Of a stretch of DNA of 64,000 nt, positions 33,716 through 46,788 are shown in pieces. Position 1 is the stretch's first letter; each line of letters begins with the position of its first letter. The stretch lies in NCBI GenBank assembly GCA_004295085.1, contig SHNF01000005.1, positions 124,001 through 188,000 of the forward strand. The letters run 5' to 3'. The DNA comes from Planctomycetota bacterium (GTDB lineage Bacteria; Planctomycetota; UBA1135). Position numbers and translations under genes: made by a program. Below the pieces are notes generated by a model. It was not told the DNA's origin, searched no databases, and saw only the letters and a list, made by a program, of their open reading frames with translations.

Positions 33716-34370
33716 TCGTGACGGTGCGCAAGGCCTCGATCGGCGAGGCCGGCCCGAGCGGCACGTTGCCGGACTCGACCTCTTCCTCGGTCAGCGTGCC
33801 CTCGTCCACCAGGTCCGACACGTTGAGACGGTGCACGTCGCCGTCCGCCGTCATGTAGACGATGGTGTTGCGATGCGTGATGTGAGCGTCGGCCAGGATC
33901 GTCACCTTGGACGGGCTGCTGGTGAGCTGGCGGCGAGCGTTCTGGTCCCCGCCCGTGGCGAACCCGGCGTAGCTGGTGTAGTACGGCCCGATCGCGTCCC
34001 AGTTGTTGAGGTAGTCCTCGACCGTCTGTTCCTCGGCCAGGAACCCCTGGTAGCGCTCGGCCGGGCAGAAGAAACGCCGCGCGTTGGACTCGCTGCGCTC
34101 CACCGTGCCGTCCTTCCACAGGCGCAGGAAGAATCTCTGGCCCTCGTCCTTGGGGAACTGGCCGTCGTGGTTGGCCTGGTACGACAGCAGCATGCGGTAC
34201 ACCTCGCGCATGTTGGCCTCGCAGGCCGAGGCGTTGGCGCCGGACACGGCGTCGGTGATGTTGGGCACCAGGAAGGCGGCCAGGATGCCGATGATCAGCA
34301 CCACGGCCATGATCTCGAGCAGGGTGAAGCCGCGCCGGGCGCGCGCGCGGCGGCGAGGGTGGGAGCGCAT
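33708..34370 (-). CDS. stand-alone type II pseudopilin-like protein
   Basis: 220 aa from the ATG at 34368-34370. The basic leader ends RRG before FTLLEIMAVVLIIGILAAF, the prepilin peptidase site. The body has SNARRFFCPAERYQ and NNWDAIGPYYTSYAGF, a domain seen in pseudopilins with a putative surface role. It is about 28 kb from the gsp cluster and lies between ahcY and miaB. An ATG 21 bases upstream (34391) would overlap ahcY and lacks a ribosome site, whereas TGAGG precedes the chosen start. Its stop overlaps the miaB start. Confidence 0.8.
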   Translation of the reverse strand: MRSHPRRRARARRGFTLLEIMAVVLIIGILAAFLVPNITDAVSGANASACEANMREVYRMLLSYQANHDGQFPKDEGQRFFLRLWKDGTVERSESNARRFFCPAERYQGFLAEEQTVEDYLNNWDAIGPYYTSYAGFATGGDQNARRQLTSSPSKVTILADAHITHRNTIVYMTADGDVHRLNVSDLVDEGTLTEEEVESGNVPLGPASPIEALRTVTND

Positions 34371-34380
34371 CTGCGGTGCC

Positions 34381-35655
34381 TCAGGTGCCATGCGAGTAGT
34401 CCGTCAGGTAGGCGGTCTGTTCCGGAGTCAGACGGTCGATGCCGACCCCCATGGTGGCGAGCTTCATGCCGGCGATCTCCTGGTCCAGCTCTTCCGGTAG
34501 CTTGTGGACCGCCTTGGGCAACTGTTTTCCTTCGCGGGCCAGCAGCAGCATGGCCTGGAGCTGGTTGCTGAAGGACATGTCCATGACCTCCGAGGGGTGA
34601 CCTTCGGCGGCGGCCAGGTTGACCAGGCGGCCCTTGGCCAGCACGTAGATGCGGCGGCCGTCGCGCAGGCTGTACTCCTCGCAGTTCTGGCGCAGCGTGC
34701 GTACCGACCGGGCCATGGCCCCCAGCTCCTTCAGGTTGACCTCGCAGTCGTAGTGCCCGGTGTTGCACACGATGGCGCCGTCCTTCATGCGCTCGAAGTG
34801 CCGGCGCACGATGACGTCCTTCATCCCGGTGGCGGTGATGAAGATGTCGCCGATGGCCGCGGCCTCGTCCATGGGCAGGACGCGGTAGCCCTCCAGCGCC
34901 GCCTTCAGCGCCGCCGTGGGCTTGATCTCGGTCACGATCACGTTGGCGCCGCTGCCGGCGGCGCGCAGCGCGCAGCCGCGCCCGCAGTGCCCGTAGCCGG
35001 CCACCACGAAGTTCTTGCCGGCCAGCAGCACCGACGTGGCGCGCAGGATCCCGTCCAGGGACGACTGCCCGGTGCCGTACACGTTGTCGAAGTCCCACTT
35101 GGTCTCCGACTCGTTCACCCCGATCACCGGGTAGGCCAGCTTGCCGTCCGCGGCCATGGCCTTGAGCCGCTGCACCCCCGTGGTGGTCTCCTCCGAGCCG
35201 CCCAGCACGTGCGCCAGCAGGTCCTGGTGCTGGCTGTGCAGGCGGAAGATGAGGTCGGCGCCGTCATCCAGCGTCAGCGTCGGCCGGATGCCCAGGGTCT
35301 GGTCGATGCACCAGTAGAAGTCCTCCACGCTCTGGCCGTGCCAGGCGTACACCCGGACGCCGCTGGCGGCCAGGGCTGCGGCCACGGCGTCGTTTGTGCT
35401 GAGCGGGTTGCAGCCGCTCCAGGCCACCTCGGCGCCGGCGGCCGCCAGCGTCTCCACGAGCACCGCGGTCTCCTTGGTGACGTGCAGGCAGCCGGCGATG
35501 CGCTGGCCGCGCAAGGGCTTGGTCTGCCGGTACTTCTCGCGCAAGGCGCCGAGCACCGGCATACGGCTCTCGGCCCAGTCGATGAGGAGACGGCCTTCCG
35601 CGGCGCGGCTCAGATCGGCGACCTTGTACGGCTCGGTTTTCGTGGCGGTGGGCAC
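34381..35655 (-). CDS. ahcY: adenosylhomocysteinase (SAH hydrolase)
   Basis: Hydrolyses S-adenosylhomocysteine to adenosine and homocysteine, with tightly bound NAD. Signature blocks: VTKETAVLVETLAAAGAEV with WSGCNPLSTNDA, NVYGTGQSSLDGILRAT, and the NAD-binding VAGYGHCGRGCALRA near residues 220-235. The 424-aa length lacks the approximately 40-residue insertion of the mitochondrial/proteobacterial type. The C-terminus reads YLTDYSHGT in place of the usual PDHYRY ending. A GTG codon starts it, 22 bases after the metK stop. With metK it forms the methyl cycle. Confidence 0.95.
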   Translation of the reverse strand: MPTATKTEPYKVADLSRAAEGRLLIDWAESRMPVLGALREKYRQTKPLRGQRIAGCLHVTKETAVLVETLAAAGAEVAWSGCNPLSTNDAVAAALAASGVRVYAWHGQSVEDFYWCIDQTLGIRPTLTLDDGADLIFRLHSQHQDLLAHVLGGSEETTTGVQRLKAMAADGKLAYPVIGVNESETKWDFDNVYGTGQSSLDGILRATSVLLAGKNFVVAGYGHCGRGCALRAAGSGANVIVTEIKPTAALKAALEGYRVLPMDEAAAIGDIFITATGMKDVIVRRHFERMKDGAIVCNTGHYDCEVNLKELGAMARSVRTLRQNCEEYSLRDGRRIYVLAKGRLVNLAAAEGHPSEVMDMSFSNQLQAMLLLAREGKQLPKAVHKLPEELDQEIAGMKLATMGVGIDRLTPEQTAYLTDYSHGT

Positions 35656-35677
35656 GGCGGAATTCTAGGGGACGTCG

Positions 35678-36893
<1,216 letters not shown>

Positions 36894-36919
<26 letters not shown>

Positions 36920-38240
36920 GCGGGGGGAGATCTCCGGGCGAAGAGCCGCGTTCCGGCAGCAGCCGCGCCTGCTCCAGCGCCTGGAGCGTGCAGGTCGCGG
37001 CACCACGGCGCACGGCCAGGGCGTCGGCGGCGGCCTCGCCCGCACTTGCCGCCCGTCGGGGCTCGCGCAGCCAGACCGCGAGCAATCCTACCAAGGCCCG
37101 GGCATCGCCCACACGCGCCAGCCCTCCCGCCGCCTCCAGCAGGGCCACCTCGTCCGCGAAGTTCTCGGTGTGCGGCCCCACCGCCGCGGGCCGGCCCAGC
37201 GCCGCCGGCTCGAGCACGTTCTGACCCCCGTGCGCCACCAGCGAGCCGCCGACGAAGGCCATGGAGCAGGCCCGGTACACGTGCTCCAGCTCGCCGAAGC
37301 TGTCCACCACCAGCACCGCGCCCTCCGCCACGGCCTGCCCCGGCCGCAGCTCGCTGCGCAAGAGCACCGGCCGGCCCGCCGCCACCCCTGCCAGCTCCTT
37401 GCGCAGCCTGGCCGCACGCCGCGGATGGCGCGGCACCACGATCCACAGCAGGTTCCGGCCCCAGTCGCCGGCCGCCGCCAGGATGTCGCGCTCCTCCGGC
37501 TCGTGCGTGGAGCCCAGCGCCACCGCCGGCCGGCCCGCCACCCACGCCGGCCACGGCGACGCCCGGAACGCGGCCTCGTCGGCCGCCTGCGGCAGGTTGT
37601 CGTACTTCAGGTTCCCGGTCACCACGATCCGGTCCGGAGGCACGTGCAAGGCCCGGAAGCGCTCGGCGTAGCGCTCGTTCTGCACGCCGTACAGGCGGAT
37701 CCGGTCGAACTGCGGCAGGAAGCGCTGCACGCGCCGATACCCCTGCACCGAGCGGTCCGTGATCCTCCCGTTCACGATCGCCACCGGCACCGCGGCGCGC
37801 GTGCAGTGGCGCAGGAAGTTGGGCCAGATCTCCAGCTCCATCAATACGACCGCGCTCGGCCGCACCCGGCGCAGGAAGCGCACCACCGCGAACGGCAGGT
37901 CCAGCGGATACGTCACCACCTCCAGCCCCGGAAACAGCCGGCGCGCCGTCTCCCGTCCCCCGGACGTGGTGGAGGACAGGACCAGCTGCAGGTCCGGCCG
38001 CCGCACCTGGAGCTCCGCCACCAGCGGGCGCATCGCCTTGACCTCCCCCACCGAGACGCCGTGCAGCAGCAGCCGCCGCGCGCCGCCCGCCAGCACCGGG
38101 CCGAAGCCCAGCCGCCCGGGCAAGGCACGTCGGTACACAGGCGAAACGGCCGCGCGGATCAAGGCCAGCGGCGCCAGGACCAGGCCCGCGAGCCACAACA
38201 GCCCGTCGTACAGCCAGTAGGCGCTATCGCGTTCGGCCAC
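36894..38240 (-). CDS. waaA: 3-deoxy-D-manno-octulosonic acid transferase (Kdo transferase)
   Basis: Attaches Kdo to lipid A precursor at the inner membrane. The N-terminal anchor ([18 protein letters not shown], about residues 14-31) is followed by [32 protein letters not shown] and the GT-B nucleotide-sugar loop [20 protein letters not shown] near residues 350-370. Length of 448 aa is standard. Its presence implies a diderm envelope with LPS-type lipid A. It starts with GTG, 68 bases after the secA stop, and runs into metK. Confidence 0.93.
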
Positions 38241-38308
38241 GCCGCTTGTGTCCGGGATTGTACGCTTCCGGCCGCAGCGTCGCGCCGCGAGCGCGCGTCA
38301 GCGCCGCA

Positions 38309-41206
<2,898 letters not shown>

Positions 41207-41265
41207 GCTGTGCCGGGAACAGACCGGTCATTGTAGTCCGCGGGCGCGCCGCGCCGGCGCCGCCC

Positions 41266-42207
41266 TCAGCCGGCCGTGGCCGTGGTGGGCAGGGGCGGCG
41301 GCTTGCGGCTCATCTGTAGGCTCCCGACCAGCGCCGCCACAGTGGTCTGTTCCGCGGCCAGGAGCGCGCGCATGTCCCCGGCGATGCGCGAGACCGCGTC
41401 CGGCCGGCGGAAATTGACGGTTCCGACCTGGACCGCGCTGGCCCCGGCCACCAGGAACTGGAGTACGTCGTCGGCGCACTGCGCGCCGCCGCTGCCGACG
41501 ATCGGGATCTTCACCGCCTGCTGCGCCTCGGCCACCAGCCGCACCGCCACCGGCCGCACCGCGGGGCCGCTCAGCCCGCCGAAGCCGGCGCCCAGCACCG
41601 GCTTGCGGCTGCGCCAGTCGATCACCAGGCCGAGCAAGGTGTTGCACACCGTCAGGGCGTCGGCGCCGGCGGCTTCGGCCGCCTGCGCCAGCGGCTGGAT
41701 GCGGGTGACGTTGGGCGAGAGCTTGGCCCACAGGGGCTTGCGCGTGCGGCGCCGGCACGCGCCGACCACCTCCTCGACCGCTGCGGCGCTGGCGGAGAAG
41801 CTGAGCCCGCCCTTGACGTTGGGGCACGACAGGTTGAGCTCGATGGCGGCAAAGCAGGCCACGGCGTCGAACGCTTCGGCCATGCGTTCGAAGTCGGCCA
41901 CCGACTCGCCGCCGGCGTTGGCGATGACCGGGAGCGCCAGGGTCTCGAGCTTGGGCACCGTGTCGCGCAAGAAGGCGGCCAGGCCGCGGTTCTCCAGGCC
42001 GATGGAGTTGAGGAGGCCGGACGGAGTCTCGACCAGGCGCGGCGGCGGGTTGCCGGGCCGGGGGCGCGGGGTGACGGTCTTCAGCACCAGCGCGCCCAGG
42101 TCGCCCGCCGCCACGAAGCGGGTGGCGGCGCCGTCGTGGCCGAAGGTGCCCGAGCCGGTCAGCAGCGGGCTGAGCAGCTCCAGCGTGCCGACGCGGGTGT
42201 GCAGCAT
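41266..42207 (-). CDS. pyrD: dihydroorotate dehydrogenase, class 1 (PyrD)
   Basis: Oxidises dihydroorotate to orotate in pyrimidine synthesis, with FMN. The catalytic Cys is in ELNLSCPNVKGG near residues 125-136, which marks the soluble class 1 enzymes. NSIGLENRG and NTLLGLVIDWRSRKPVLG near residue 185-200 fit class 1B. FMN phosphate-binding GSGG and VQVGTVNF appear near residues 250-275. Length is 313 aa. Class 1B needs the electron-transfer subunit PyrK, which is not in the window. Class 2 is excluded by the absence of the membrane helix. Confidence 0.9.
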   Translation of the reverse strand: MLHTRVGTLELLSPLLTGSGTFGHDGAATRFVAAGDLGALVLKTVTPRPRPGNPPPRLVETPSGLLNSIGLENRGLAAFLRDTVPKLETLALPVIANAGGESVADFERMAEAFDAVACFAAIELNLSCPNVKGGLSFSASAAAVEEVVGACRRRTRKPLWAKLSPNVTRIQPLAQAAEAAGADALTVCNTLLGLVIDWRSRKPVLGAGFGGLSGPAVRPVAVRLVAEAQQAVKIPIVGSGGAQCADDVLQFLVAGASAVQVGTVNFRRPDAVSRIAGDMRALLAAEQTTVAALVGSLQMSRKPPPLPTTATAG

Positions 42208-42250
42208 CCGCCGCGGATTCTAGGCGGCGCCGGCGGCGGTGCCGCGGCGC

Positions 42251-42835
42251 TCAGGAGCGCCGTTCCTCGGCCGGCGAGCTCCCGGGCGCGTGGCCGCGGA
42301 TGCGCACGCGCGCCAGGCCGGTCAGGAGCAGCAGGAAGCCGACCACGATGCACGCGTCGGCCAGGTTGAAGATCGGCCAGGGGTGGAAGGGCCACAGGCG
42401 CTCCGGCCAGAACGACGGCGCGGCTCCCAGGTCCACCTTGAGGAAGTCACGGACGTGCCCGTTGCCCGGCCAGGGAGCCCAGGCCGACAGGTTGTCGTAC
42501 AGATTGCCGGCGGCGCCGGCCAGGAGCAGCGCCAGGGTGAACACCCCGAGGCGGTTGTCACGCGGCTGGCGCGCCACCAGCCACAGGATGAAGATCACAG
42601 CGGCGGCGCGCAGCAGCGTCAGCGGCAAGGTCATGCTCTGGCCCAGGCCGAACACGCCGCCGGGGTTGAAGACCTTCTGGATCGAGAACCAGGCACCGAA
42701 CACCGGCTGCTCGCCGGTGGCGGCGTAAGCATGGGCCCAGGACTTGGTCCACAGGTCCGCCGCAAGCAGGCCCAGCGCCAGCAGCCAGAAGCCCGGCCGG
42801 CGCAGGCCATGGCCGGCTCTATCCAAGGGGGTCAC
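42251..42835 (-). CDS. lspA: prolipoprotein signal peptidase (signal peptidase II)
   Basis: Aspartyl protease in the inner membrane that cleaves prolipoproteins before the lipidated Cys. Family motifs: ADLWTKSW after the first helix, FNPGGVFGLG, AGAAGNLYDNL near the first catalytic Asp, then GHVRDFL, and IFNLADACIVVG with the second Asp near residue 160. Length is 194 aa with about four helices. The start overlaps the dksA-like gene by 17 bases. It would process any lipoproteins encoded here, including the tatA-like candidate at 16085. Confidence 0.93.
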   Translation of the reverse strand: MTPLDRAGHGLRRPGFWLLALGLLAADLWTKSWAHAYAATGEQPVFGAWFSIQKVFNPGGVFGLGQSMTLPLTLLRAAAVIFILWLVARQPRDNRLGVFTLALLLAGAAGNLYDNLSAWAPWPGNGHVRDFLKVDLGAAPSFWPERLWPFHPWPIFNLADACIVVGFLLLLTGLARVRIRGHAPGSSPAEERRS

Positions 42836-43229
42836 TCGGGGGCGGCGGCTGGATCGGCGCCTCCTTCTCTTCCGATTCCTCGGCGTTGCGCTGGCAGGGC
42901 ACGCAGTAGCGGGCGTAGGGCAGGATCTCCAGGCGCATCTCCGGGATCGGGGCGCCGCAGCTCTCGCACGCGCCGAAGGTGCCGTTGTCCAGGCGCTCCA
43001 CGGCGTCGTAGACCTCGCGCAGGATCTTCTCCTCGTTCTCGATCATGTCGATCTGGAACTCCTGCGAGTAGTTCTCGGAGCTGAACTCGTCCACCTCGTC
43101 CGGGGAAGTCTCGTTCTCCGCGCGGAGCACCGAGTCCTCCATGTGCTCCAGCTTCACGCCGAGCTCTTCGAGGATCTCGAGCAGCCGCTTGCGATACGCG
43201 GCGAGCTTGGCCTTGGTCAGTTTCGGCAT
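42819..43229 (-). CDS. TraR/DksA-type zinc finger protein
   Basis: 136 aa. An N-terminal coiled coil (about residues 5-85) leads to a C4 zinc finger with Cys88, Cys91, Cys109 and Cys112 (CESC, then CVPC). This is the C4 DksA/TraR fold that inserts into the RNA polymerase secondary channel in characterised homologues. Acidic residues near the coiled-coil tip (around residues 39-47, ENETSPDEVDE) could be the functional tip. ATG 43227-43229 begins with MPKLTKAKLAAYRKRL. Overlaps lspA. Whether it answers to ppGpp cannot be read from the sequence. Confidence 0.88.
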   Translation of the reverse strand: MPKLTKAKLAAYRKRLLEILEELGVKLEHMEDSVLRAENETSPDEVDEFSSENYSQEFQIDMIENEEKILREVYDAVERLDNGTFGACESCGAPIPEMRLEILPYARYCVPCQRNAEESEEKEAPIQPPPPSDPLG

Positions 43230-43324
43230 CGTGCCGTCTCGTTGCGAGGAGGTAGGCTGGCGTGGAGCGGGCGCCCCGGACCGTGCCGGGCCGGCGGGCC
43301 CACGAATGAAGGGCGAAAATTGTA

Positions 43325-44266
43325 GTGAGCCTGCGCAGAGGCGGTCAACCGGAGCCGAGCCCCCTGCGGCCGGCGCTGGAGGAGTACCTGGCTTATCTGG
43401 CCGGCGCCGCCGGGCTTTCCCGCAACACCGTGGCGGCCTACCGGCGCGACCTGAAGGCCGCCGCGGCGGCGCTGGAGGCCCGCGGCGTGCGCGATTGGGC
43501 CCGCGTGCGGCCCCAGGACGTCGCCGAGGTCCAGGGCGCGGCGCGGCGGCGCGGGGCGTCGCCGGCGTCGCTCGCGCGCGGACTGAGCAGCCTGCGCGGG
43601 CTGTTCCGCTACCTGCGGGCCGAGGGGCGCCTGACCCGCCGCGACCCGACGCAGGCCGCCAGCCCATTGCGCCTGTGGCAGCGCCTGCCGGAAGTGCTGG
43701 CGCCGCAGCAGGCCTTCGCCCTCCTCGACGCGCCGCCGGAAGCAACGCCCCTCGGCCAGCGCGACCGGGCCCTGCTGGCGCTCCTCTACGGCGGCGGCCT
43801 GCGGGTCAGCGAAGCCTGCGGGCTGCGCCTGGAGGACCTGACCCTGCGCCTGCCGGGCAGCGACGGCCCCGGCCTGCTGCGCGTGCGCGGCAAGGGCGGC
43901 AAGGAGCGCCTGGTGCCCTTCGGAGGCGGCGGCCGCGCGCGCCTGGAGCGCTGGCTGGAGCACGGGCGGCGCAGCCGGCCCGGCCATGCTCCCTGGGTCC
44001 TGCTCAGCAAGAGCGGCCGCGCGCTGGACCGCATGCGCGCCTTCCGCATCGTGCAGCACTGGGCGCGGGCCGCCGGCCTCAGCCAGCCGATCCATCCGCA
44101 CACCCTGCGCCACTCCTGCGCCACCCACCTGCTCCAGGGCGGCGGCGACCTGCGCAGCGTGCAGGAGTTCCTCGGCCACGCCGACCTCGCCACGACCGAG
44201 CGCTACACGCACGTGGACAGCGACGAGCTGCAGGCCCTGCACCGCCTGCACCACCCGCGCGCCTAG
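43325..44266 (+). CDS. tyrosine recombinase XerC/XerD
   Basis: 313 aa with an N-terminal SAM-like DNA-binding domain (about residues 16-105) and a C-terminal catalytic domain. The catalytic residues are Arg160 (GGGLRVSE), the Lys in GKGGKERLVP (190-193), His259/Arg262 (HTLRHS), His285 (LGHADL) and Tyr294 (ERYTHV). This is the chromosome-dimer-resolution type rather than a phage integrase: standard length, no extra DNA-binding arm. XerC versus XerD cannot be decided from one copy. Starts with GTG and is convergent and abutting with the penicillin-acylase-like gene. Confidence 0.9.
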   Translation: MSLRRGGQPEPSPLRPALEEYLAYLAGAAGLSRNTVAAYRRDLKAAAAALEARGVRDWARVRPQDVAEVQGAARRRGASPASLARGLSSLRGLFRYLRAEGRLTRRDPTQAASPLRLWQRLPEVLAPQQAFALLDAPPEATPLGQRDRALLALLYGGGLRVSEACGLRLEDLTLRLPGSDGPGLLRVRGKGGKERLVPFGGGGRARLERWLEHGRRSRPGHAPWVLLSKSGRALDRMRAFRIVQHWARAAGLSQPIHPHTLRHSCATHLLQGGGDLRSVQEFLGHADLATTERYTHVDSDELQALHRLHHPRA

Positions 44267-46666
44267 TCAGTACGTCAGCACGGTCACCGTGTAGGCGCCC
44301 ATGGCGGCGATGCCGGGGCGGGTGGTCGGGCTGCTCTTGAACGACTCCGCCTCCCACAGGGGCTTCTGGTCGAGCTGGTGGGAGCTCCCGTCATGCTCGG
44401 AGACTCCGAAGGGCAGCACCGCGATCGCCCCGTCCACCACTCCGACCTCCCAGTCCTGGGAGTAGCTCTGGTTGAGCTGCGACAGGATGGTCCCCCCATC
44501 GGTGCAGGTGAGCGGTCCTGCCGTGTAGCTGACGCCGGGCGCCAGCGCAGGGAAGCCTTCCAGGCTGGTCCACTTGGGCCGGCTGACGGTCAGCACGCTG
44601 GCGTTGTACCAGTGGATCCAGTTGCCAGGATCGCCTGGCGCCCCATTGGCCAGACTCCAGGCGCCGGCCAGGATGGTGTTGATCCATGCCGCCTCGTCGC
44701 TTGCCAGCGGCAGCGGCGGCGCCTGCTGGATCCCGGCGATCTTCTGCTTGAGGAAGTTGTGGAGGCCGTTCTCGCTGGCGCCATAGATCGGCACCAGCGT
44801 CGGCACCTGGTCCTTGCGGAACTGCAGGTTCAGGAAGTGGGCGACCACGACGCCGCGGTGCGCATCCGTCATGCTGCCGCCTGCGTTGAGCCACGGCTCC
44901 AGCTCGCTGAGCGCGCGCTGCGCGCCGAGACTGAGCGGATAGCCCTGCACATCGCGCAGGAACAGCCCCAGGAGCGCGACGTCGCGCCGCGCCGGCTGCA
45001 CGCTGTCGTGGTGCACGGCCAGCACGTCTCCAGGGGTGAAGCCAGGCGGCGCGCTCAAGCGCTCGCGCAAGCGGCGGCTCCGGCTGGTGTCGCCGAGGCT
45101 CCCGGTCCCGAACACCACCGGGATCGGGTACCACGCGCCCACCGGCATGTGGTTCCCGGTCAGCACGAACCCGACCGCCGGCGCGATCACCCACGGCATG
45201 AGGTCATGCGGCACGATGTCCAGCCAGTCGAAGTGGGTGAAGCCGCCGTCCTGGGCGATGTTGCCGCCCAGCGGCGAGCGCGTGCTGCGCAGCGGGGCCA
45301 AGCCGTTGGCCCAGTAGCCGACCCGGCCGTCGGCGTTGGCGAACACGGCGTTGAAGCTCGGAAAAGGCACACCGGCGAGCGCGGCGCCGAAGCTCTCGAT
45401 GGTGCGCGCGCGGTACAGGGCGAGGTAGCCTTCGGCCGCGTCGCTGCCCGGATCCGCGAGCGGAACCATCTTGGCGGCGTATTCCTCGCCCGGATCGGCG
45501 TCGGGCACGATCGCCGTGACCACGGGACCCCAGTAGGTTTCGCGGTAGGGCTCGAGCACGGGCGTCCCGTTCTTGACCAGGATGGTCTCGGTGGTGGCGA
45601 AATCCCACGGGTACCAGACGCCGTCGAGCTGGTACTCGCCCGGACGATTCACCGGGTCCACGATCAGGCGGAAAAGATCCGCCTGGTCCATGCCGAGCGC
45701 GGTCGCGCCCCAGGCGTTGTAGTTGGAGGACCCGATGAGGACGTTCGGGCTGCCCGCGGCGCCGACTCCGCGCACCTCGAAGGTGCGTCCCTTCATGTGC
45801 CACTCGTAGAACGTGGAAGGAACGTGAATGGAGGTCTGCGGATCGCTGTGCAGCACGGCGCGCCCCGTCGTGGTCTTCACTGCGCCGACCGCCCAGGCGT
45901 GGCTGAAATGTGGCGTCGCCTGCCAGGATGGCGTCGGGAAGCTCAGGCCGTAGCCCCAGGAAGCGGCGTAGTCATGCATCGCCTGTTGTACCGCCGCCGG
46001 CACGTCGCTCTGCGCCACGGCGGCGGCGCTGTCGTCGTACACGAGGTCCGGCGTCATCATGTCCACGGCCACGTCGTGGCCGAATTGCGCCACCAGGTCC
46101 TCGAACTCGTGCAGTCCGGCCGCCTTGCCGGTCGGATCGGAGCCGAAGTGGCGCGCCAGCCGGATCCACAGGCCGACGCAGTCTTCCGGCGTCCAGGGAT
46201 CCAGCGGTACCCAGTACTGGGCAAAAAAGGGATGGATCACCGCGCCCGGTGCGTTGACGTAGGCGTTGACGCCGTCGGCGTAGGCCTGCAGCAGCGCGCG
46301 CACCTCCGGATCCACCGCCGCCACGGTCTTCTGCGCGTGGCGCTTCCACCCGAAGAGTCGCGCCTTCCGGTCGTGCTCGATGTTCTGGAACTTGCCCGGC
46401 GCGACCTGCGGCCCGGCGCCGAAGAACTCGGCCACCCGGCCCTGGTACATCAGCCGCCCCCAGCACATCTGGAACAGGCGGTCCTCCGCGGCCGCATAAC
46501 CCGCGCCGAAGTAGGCCCCGGCGTCGGTGCTGGCGAACACGTGCGCGACTCCATGGCTGTCTCGCAGCAGATGGATGGTCTGCGCGAGCTGCGACTTCAG
46601 CTCCGGCCGGTGCAGCTCCGGCGCTTGCGGCGTGGAGATCAAGAGGAACAGGCAGAGCGAGCTCAT
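44267..46666 (-). CDS. penicillin acylase (S45) family hydrolase
   Basis: 799 aa. A short N-terminal hydrophobic stretch (MSSLCLFLLISTPQA) may be a minimal signal peptide, although it lacks basic residues. The alpha-chain region opens with IHLLRDSHGVAHVFA, typical of the family. The autoproteolytic Ntn nucleophile is Ser255 in FSHAWAVGAVKTTTG, followed by LHSDPQ. Known members cleave amide bonds in penicillins, acyl-homoserine lactones or related acylated amines, and the substrate here is unknown. The gene stands alone: its stop abuts the recombinase stop and 122 bases separate it from uvrC. Confidence 0.88.
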   Translation of the reverse strand: MSSLCLFLLISTPQAPELHRPELKSQLAQTIHLLRDSHGVAHVFASTDAGAYFGAGYAAAEDRLFQMCWGRLMYQGRVAEFFGAGPQVAPGKFQNIEHDRKARLFGWKRHAQKTVAAVDPEVRALLQAYADGVNAYVNAPGAVIHPFFAQYWVPLDPWTPEDCVGLWIRLARHFGSDPTGKAAGLHEFEDLVAQFGHDVAVDMMTPDLVYDDSAAAVAQSDVPAAVQQAMHDYAASWGYGLSFPTPSWQATPHFSHAWAVGAVKTTTGRAVLHSDPQTSIHVPSTFYEWHMKGRTFEVRGVGAAGSPNVLIGSSNYNAWGATALGMDQADLFRLIVDPVNRPGEYQLDGVWYPWDFATTETILVKNGTPVLEPYRETYWGPVVTAIVPDADPGEEYAAKMVPLADPGSDAAEGYLALYRARTIESFGAALAGVPFPSFNAVFANADGRVGYWANGLAPLRSTRSPLGGNIAQDGGFTHFDWLDIVPHDLMPWVIAPAVGFVLTGNHMPVGAWYPIPVVFGTGSLGDTSRSRRLRERLSAPPGFTPGDVLAVHHDSVQPARRDVALLGLFLRDVQGYPLSLGAQRALSELEPWLNAGGSMTDAHRGVVVAHFLNLQFRKDQVPTLVPIYGASENGLHNFLKQKIAGIQQAPPLPLASDEAAWINTILAGAWSLANGAPGDPGNWIHWYNASVLTVSRPKWTSLEGFPALAPGVSYTAGPLTCTDGGTILSQLNQSYSQDWEVGVVDGAIAVLPFGVSEHDGSSHQLDQKPLWEAESFKSSPTTRPGIAAMGAYTVTVLTY

Positions 46667-46788
46667 GGCGTCTTCCGTGGCCCGGGAGGTCCTCTTTTTC
46701 CCGCTGGAGCGCCCGTCTTGACGGAATATCGCCGGTTGCCGCCACCAGCCCGGAAAGCCGCCGCGACCGGAATGGTTGTCTCCGACCC

